NCBI RefSeq assembly: GCF_036231945.1
Contig: NZ_CP109599.1
Location: 1,736,001 to 1,800,000 of the forward strand
Length of the DNA stretch: 64,000 nucleotides
From: Streptomyces sp. NBC_01429
GTDB lineage: Bacteria > Actinomycetota > Actinomycetes > Streptomycetales > Streptomycetaceae
Reading direction: 5' to 3'
Shown here: piece by piece, positions 61,511 through 64,000 of the stretch
Position numbering within the stretch: the stretch's first letter is position 1
Layout of the letters: each line of letters begins with the position of its first letter
Program-made: the position numbers and the translations under genes
The notes under the pieces: model-generated
The model's input: only the letters and a program-made list of their open reading frames with translations
Database searches by the model: none
Told to the model about the DNA's origin: nothing

Positions 61511-63103
61511 TCAGACCGCCCCCGCGCCGGTCAGCGACCTGACCTCGGCCTGCGCGTGCTTCGCCTCGTCGGGTTCCTCGTGGGAGGTGACCGTACCGAT
61601 CCAGCCCGCGAGGAAGCCGAGCGGAATGGAGACCAGCCCTGGGTTCTGGAGCGGGAAGAGATGGAAGTCGAGCCCGGGAAAGAGCGCCTCGGGGCTCCCG
61701 GAGACCACGGGCGAGACCACCACCAGCAACAGCGCCGGGACCAGCCCGCCGTACACGGACCAGACCGCGCCGCGCGTGGTGAAGCCGCGCCAGAACAGCG
61801 AGTAGAGCAGGACGGGGAGATTGGCGGAGGCGGCGACCGCGAAGGCGAGGCCGACCAGGAAGGCGACGTTCAGCTCCTGGGCCAGCAGGCTGAGCCCGAT
61901 GGCCACCGCGCCGATTCCGGCCGCCGCCGTCCGCGCCACGGCGACCTCGCCGCGCGGCTCGCCGCGCGCCCGCCTCAGCGAGGCGTACAGATCGTGGGCG
62001 ACGGAGGCGGAGGAGGCGAGCGTGATGCCCGCGACGACGGCGAGGATGGTGGCGAAGGCGATCGCGGCGACCACCGCGAACAGCACCGTGCCGCCGGTCG
62101 ATCCGGCCCCGCCGCCGAGGTCCAGGGCGAGCAGCGGCACAGCGGTGTTCCCGGCCGGGTTGGACGCCCGTACCGCGTCCGAGCCGACCAGCGCCGCCGC
62201 GCCGAACCCGAGCACGATCGTCATCAGGTAGAAGCCGCCGATGAGCCCGATCGACCAGACGACCGAGCGGCGGGCCGCACGGGCGGTCGGCACGGTGTAG
62301 AAGCGCGACAGGATGTGCGGCAGCCCCGCCGTGCCCAGGACCAGGGCCAGTCCGAGGCTGATGAAGTCGAAGCGCGCGGTCCAGTCACCGCCGTACTTCA
62401 GCCCGGGGGCGAGGAACTCCTCGCCGTGGCCGCTGTGCGCGACGGCGGTGTTGAGCAGGGCGTTGACGTCGCCGTGGAAGCGGACCAGGACGAGCACGGT
62501 CAGCGTGACCGCTCCGGCCATCAGCAGGACGGCTTTGACGATCTGGATCCAGGTGGTGGCGCGCATCCCGCCGAGCGAGACATAGACGACCATGAGGGCG
62601 CCGACGCCGATCACGGTCCAGGTGCGCGCCGCCGCGCTCGTGGAGCCGAGCAGCAGCGCGACCAGGCTGCCCGCGCCGACCATCTGCGCGACCAGATAGA
62701 GCACCGAGACGGTGACCGAGGAGGTCCCGGCGGCGATCCGGACGGGCCGCTCGCGCATCCGGGCCGCGACCACGTCGGCGAGGGTGAACCGGCCGCAGTT
62801 GCGGACGAGTTCGGCGACGAGGAGGAGCACGACCAGCCAGGCGACGAGGAAGCCGACCGAGTAGAGCATCCCGTCGTAGCCGAAGAGGGCGATCAGGCCC
62901 GAGATCCCGAGGAACGAGGCGGCGGACATGTAGTCACCGGCGATGGCGAAACCGTTCTCCATCGGGGAGAACAGCCGGCCGCCCGCGTAGAACTCCTCGG
63001 CGGAACCGCGCCGGCCACGGCTCACCCAGGTGGTGATGCCCAGCGTGACCGCGACGAACGCGCTGAACAGGACCAGCGCCAGCGTCTGGTGGTCGCCGCT
63101 CAT
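61511..63103 (-). CDS. Acetate/carboxylate SSS-family symporter (ActP-like)
   Basis: 530 residues with about 13 membrane helices. Signatures of the solute:sodium symporter family: FYAGGRLFSPMENGFAIAGD, YMSAASFLGISGLIALFGYD, and SLGGMRATTWIQIVKAVLLM, with the cation site ATILAVVAGITLASSASVAH. It carries acetate, pyruvate or another monocarboxylate with a cation. The ATG overlaps the stop of the DUF485 gene (ATGA), as in E. coli yjcH-actP. Confidence 0.92.
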   Translation of the reverse strand: MSGDHQTLALVLFSAFVAVTLGITTWVSRGRRGSAEEFYAGGRLFSPMENGFAIAGDYMSAASFLGISGLIALFGYDGMLYSVGFLVAWLVVLLLVAELVRNCGRFTLADVVAARMRERPVRIAAGTSSVTVSVLYLVAQMVGAGSLVALLLGSTSAAARTWTVIGVGALMVVYVSLGGMRATTWIQIVKAVLLMAGAVTLTVLVLVRFHGDVNALLNTAVAHSGHGEEFLAPGLKYGGDWTARFDFISLGLALVLGTAGLPHILSRFYTVPTARAARRSVVWSIGLIGGFYLMTIVLGFGAAALVGSDAVRASNPAGNTAVPLLALDLGGGAGSTGGTVLFAVVAAIAFATILAVVAGITLASSASVAHDLYASLRRARGEPRGEVAVARTAAAGIGAVAIGLSLLAQELNVAFLVGLAFAVAASANLPVLLYSLFWRGFTTRGAVWSVYGGLVPALLLVVVSPVVSGSPEALFPGLDFHLFPLQNPGLVSIPLGFLAGWIGTVTSHEEPDEAKHAQAEVRSLTGAGAV

Positions 63104-63663
63104 CGGGCGGCCCCCTCGGCCTGCTGATGGGCCTGCTGGTGGGCCTGCTGGTGGGCCTGTTCCTGGACACGCTCCTGGACGCGCTCCTGGTCGAACACGA
63201 CCCAGCGCAGTTCGAGCGCCGCGCGGTCCCGGTACAGCCGGGCATGGCGCGCGTACGCCCAGGTCAGCAGGAAGGTCGAGAGGAACTGGCCGAGACCGGC
63301 CACCATCGCCACGTTCACCGCGCCCGCCACCGGCCGGGCCATCAGCCCGGGCGCCGTCGTCGCCGCCACGACATACGCCAAATACCAGACGAGGAAAGCG
63401 ATCGAGGCGGGCACGACGAACCTCCGGTAACGGCCGCGCACCTCCTGGAAGGCGGCGCTGCGCTGCACCTCCCGGTAGATGTCGCACGCCGCGCCCCCGG
63501 CGGGCCGGGAAGCGGAGCCGGAAGCCGCCGGGGGCACATCCGTACCGCCCGTACCGTCCGAACCGCCCGTACCGCCGGGATCGCCCCAGTCCGAGGCCAG
63601 CGCGTCGTACCACGGGTCGTCGAGCCGTACCGCCTCGGCGGCCCGCCCTTCCTGCTTCTCCAC
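63100..63663 (-). CDS. DUF485 family membrane protein
   Basis: 187 residues from GTG 63663 with AAGGAGAG upstream. A Gly/Asp-rich N-terminus of about 60 residues precedes the DUF485 core: AAFQEVRGRYRRFVVPASIA, FLVWYLAYVVAATTAPGLMA and a second helix (VAMVAGLGQFLSTFLLTWAY). The C-terminal tail is made of repeats (QERVQERVQEQAHQQAHQQA). DUF485 proteins accompany ActP-type symporters and probably help assemble or regulate them. Confidence 0.9.
   Translation of the reverse strand: MEKQEGRAAEAVRLDDPWYDALASDWGDPGGTGGSDGTGGTDVPPAASGSASRPAGGAACDIYREVQRSAAFQEVRGRYRRFVVPASIAFLVWYLAYVVAATTAPGLMARPVAGAVNVAMVAGLGQFLSTFLLTWAYARHARLYRDRAALELRWVVFDQERVQERVQEQAHQQAHQQAHQQAEGAAR
63119..63190. repeat. In-frame tandem repeats at the 3' end of the DUF485 gene
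   Basis: Three near-identical 12-bp units of the gggcctgctggt type (63121-63160) and a run of tcctggacacgctcctggac type (63161-63190) lie side by side. They encode His-Gln-Gln-Ala and Val-Gln-Glu-Arg repeats of a helical tail. Unit lengths of 12 and 15 bp keep the frame. Confidence 0.7.
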
Positions 63664-63764
63664 CGGTCAACTCTCCTTGTCGGCGGACCGTTTCGGCCGC
63701 GTAGCAAGAAGGATGGGTGGAGGCGGCGCGCCACTGGCTCCTTTTCGCCCCAGATTTCATCCCA

Positions 63765-64000
63765 TCAGGTGATGGGTGTCCCGGGAGGCTGGATCAGACC
63801 GCGCTGATAGGCGTACCGGACAGCCTGGGCCCGGTCGCGCACCCCGGTCTTGGCGAAAAGGTTGTTGATGTGGGTCTTCACGGTGGCCGCCCCGATGTGC
63901 AGCCGCTGGGCGATCTCCTTGTTGGACAGCCCCTCGGCGACCAGGGCGAGCACCTCGGCCTCCCGCGCGGTGAGCCCGTCGGGCAGCTCCGCCGCGGGCG
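63765..64000 (-). CDS. LuxR-type response regulator, C-terminal end (5' part outside window)
   Basis: The visible 77 residues are a complete LuxR/NarL helix-turn-helix (DGLTAREAEVLALVAEGLSN, KEIAQRLHIGAATVKTHINN, LFAKTGVRDRAQAVRYAYQR) ending QPPGTPIT. The receiver domain and start lie past position 64000. It is on the same strand as, and upstream of, the DUF485-symporter pair, so it may regulate that pair. Confidence 0.9.
   Translation of the reverse strand, partial: PAAELPDGLTAREAEVLALVAEGLSNKEIAQRLHIGAATVKTHINNLFAKTGVRDRAQAVRYAYQRGLIQPPGTPIT

Noticed and set aside
60926..63127. 733-codon plus-strand frame across the response regulator and symporter
   Set aside because: Composition is Arg/Gly/Glu repeats; real genes lie in other frames.

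Overview
The window is chromosomal DNA from a high-GC actinomycete, almost certainly a Streptomyces or close relative. GTG and TTG starts are common, ATGA/GTGA/TGATG overlaps link genes, and it carries the Streptomyces markers cutRS and sepH. It also has a ydaO-type (c-di-AMP) riboswitch ahead of an M23 peptidase, and sugar ABC importers without their own ATPase. No rRNA, tRNA, CRISPR array or insertion sequence was seen.

Layout. 1-2400 looks accessory: the start of a large secreted DNRLRE/LamG-type protein, cut by the window edge, and a Doc toxin/antitoxin pair with a palindromic operator. 2776-21257 is a core block. It holds a TRAM-domain RNA methyltransferase, a KimA-like APC potassium transporter, two RCK (TrkA-type) proteins, DUF3159, an OB-fold protein, the complete kdp system (kdpE, kdpD, kdpC, kdpB, kdpA, kdpF and a 27-residue upstream ORF), DUF3710, dut, a thioesterase, DUF3093, a hypothetical protein and DUF4193. 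Apart from kdp this order resembles, from memory, the Mycobacterium tuberculosis Rv2689c-Rv2699c region. Kdp therefore appears to sit inside a conserved block that already has potassium genes.

21662-36124 holds cutRS, an inositol monophosphatase, ferrochelatase, an overlapping MFS transporter and sugar-lactone oxidase, a Ser/Thr/Gly-rich membrane protein, sepH with a long leader, a sulfurtransferase, a VOC protein, thymidine kinase, an alkaline-phosphatase superfamily enzyme and DUF5998. 36241-46072 holds a GNAT/acyl-CoA-synthetase fusion of the protein-acetyltransferase type, HPr, a secreted subtilase, a GntR/FadR regulator, the riboswitch-controlled M23 peptidase, and a paired active and inactive M16 peptidase.

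46276-64000 holds parC, a CobW/COG0523 GTPase with a His-rich loop, and two divergent citrate synthases, one with an N-terminal HTH domain and operator-like repeats between the two genes. It continues with a GH13 glucosidase, an ABC sugar importer and a LacI regulator, then a CitA/DcuS-type two-component system, a DUF485/acetate-type SSS symporter pair, and the end of a LuxR-type response regulator. The last five genes read as a carboxylate sensing and uptake locus. Many convergent gene ends carry strong GC-rich hairpins.
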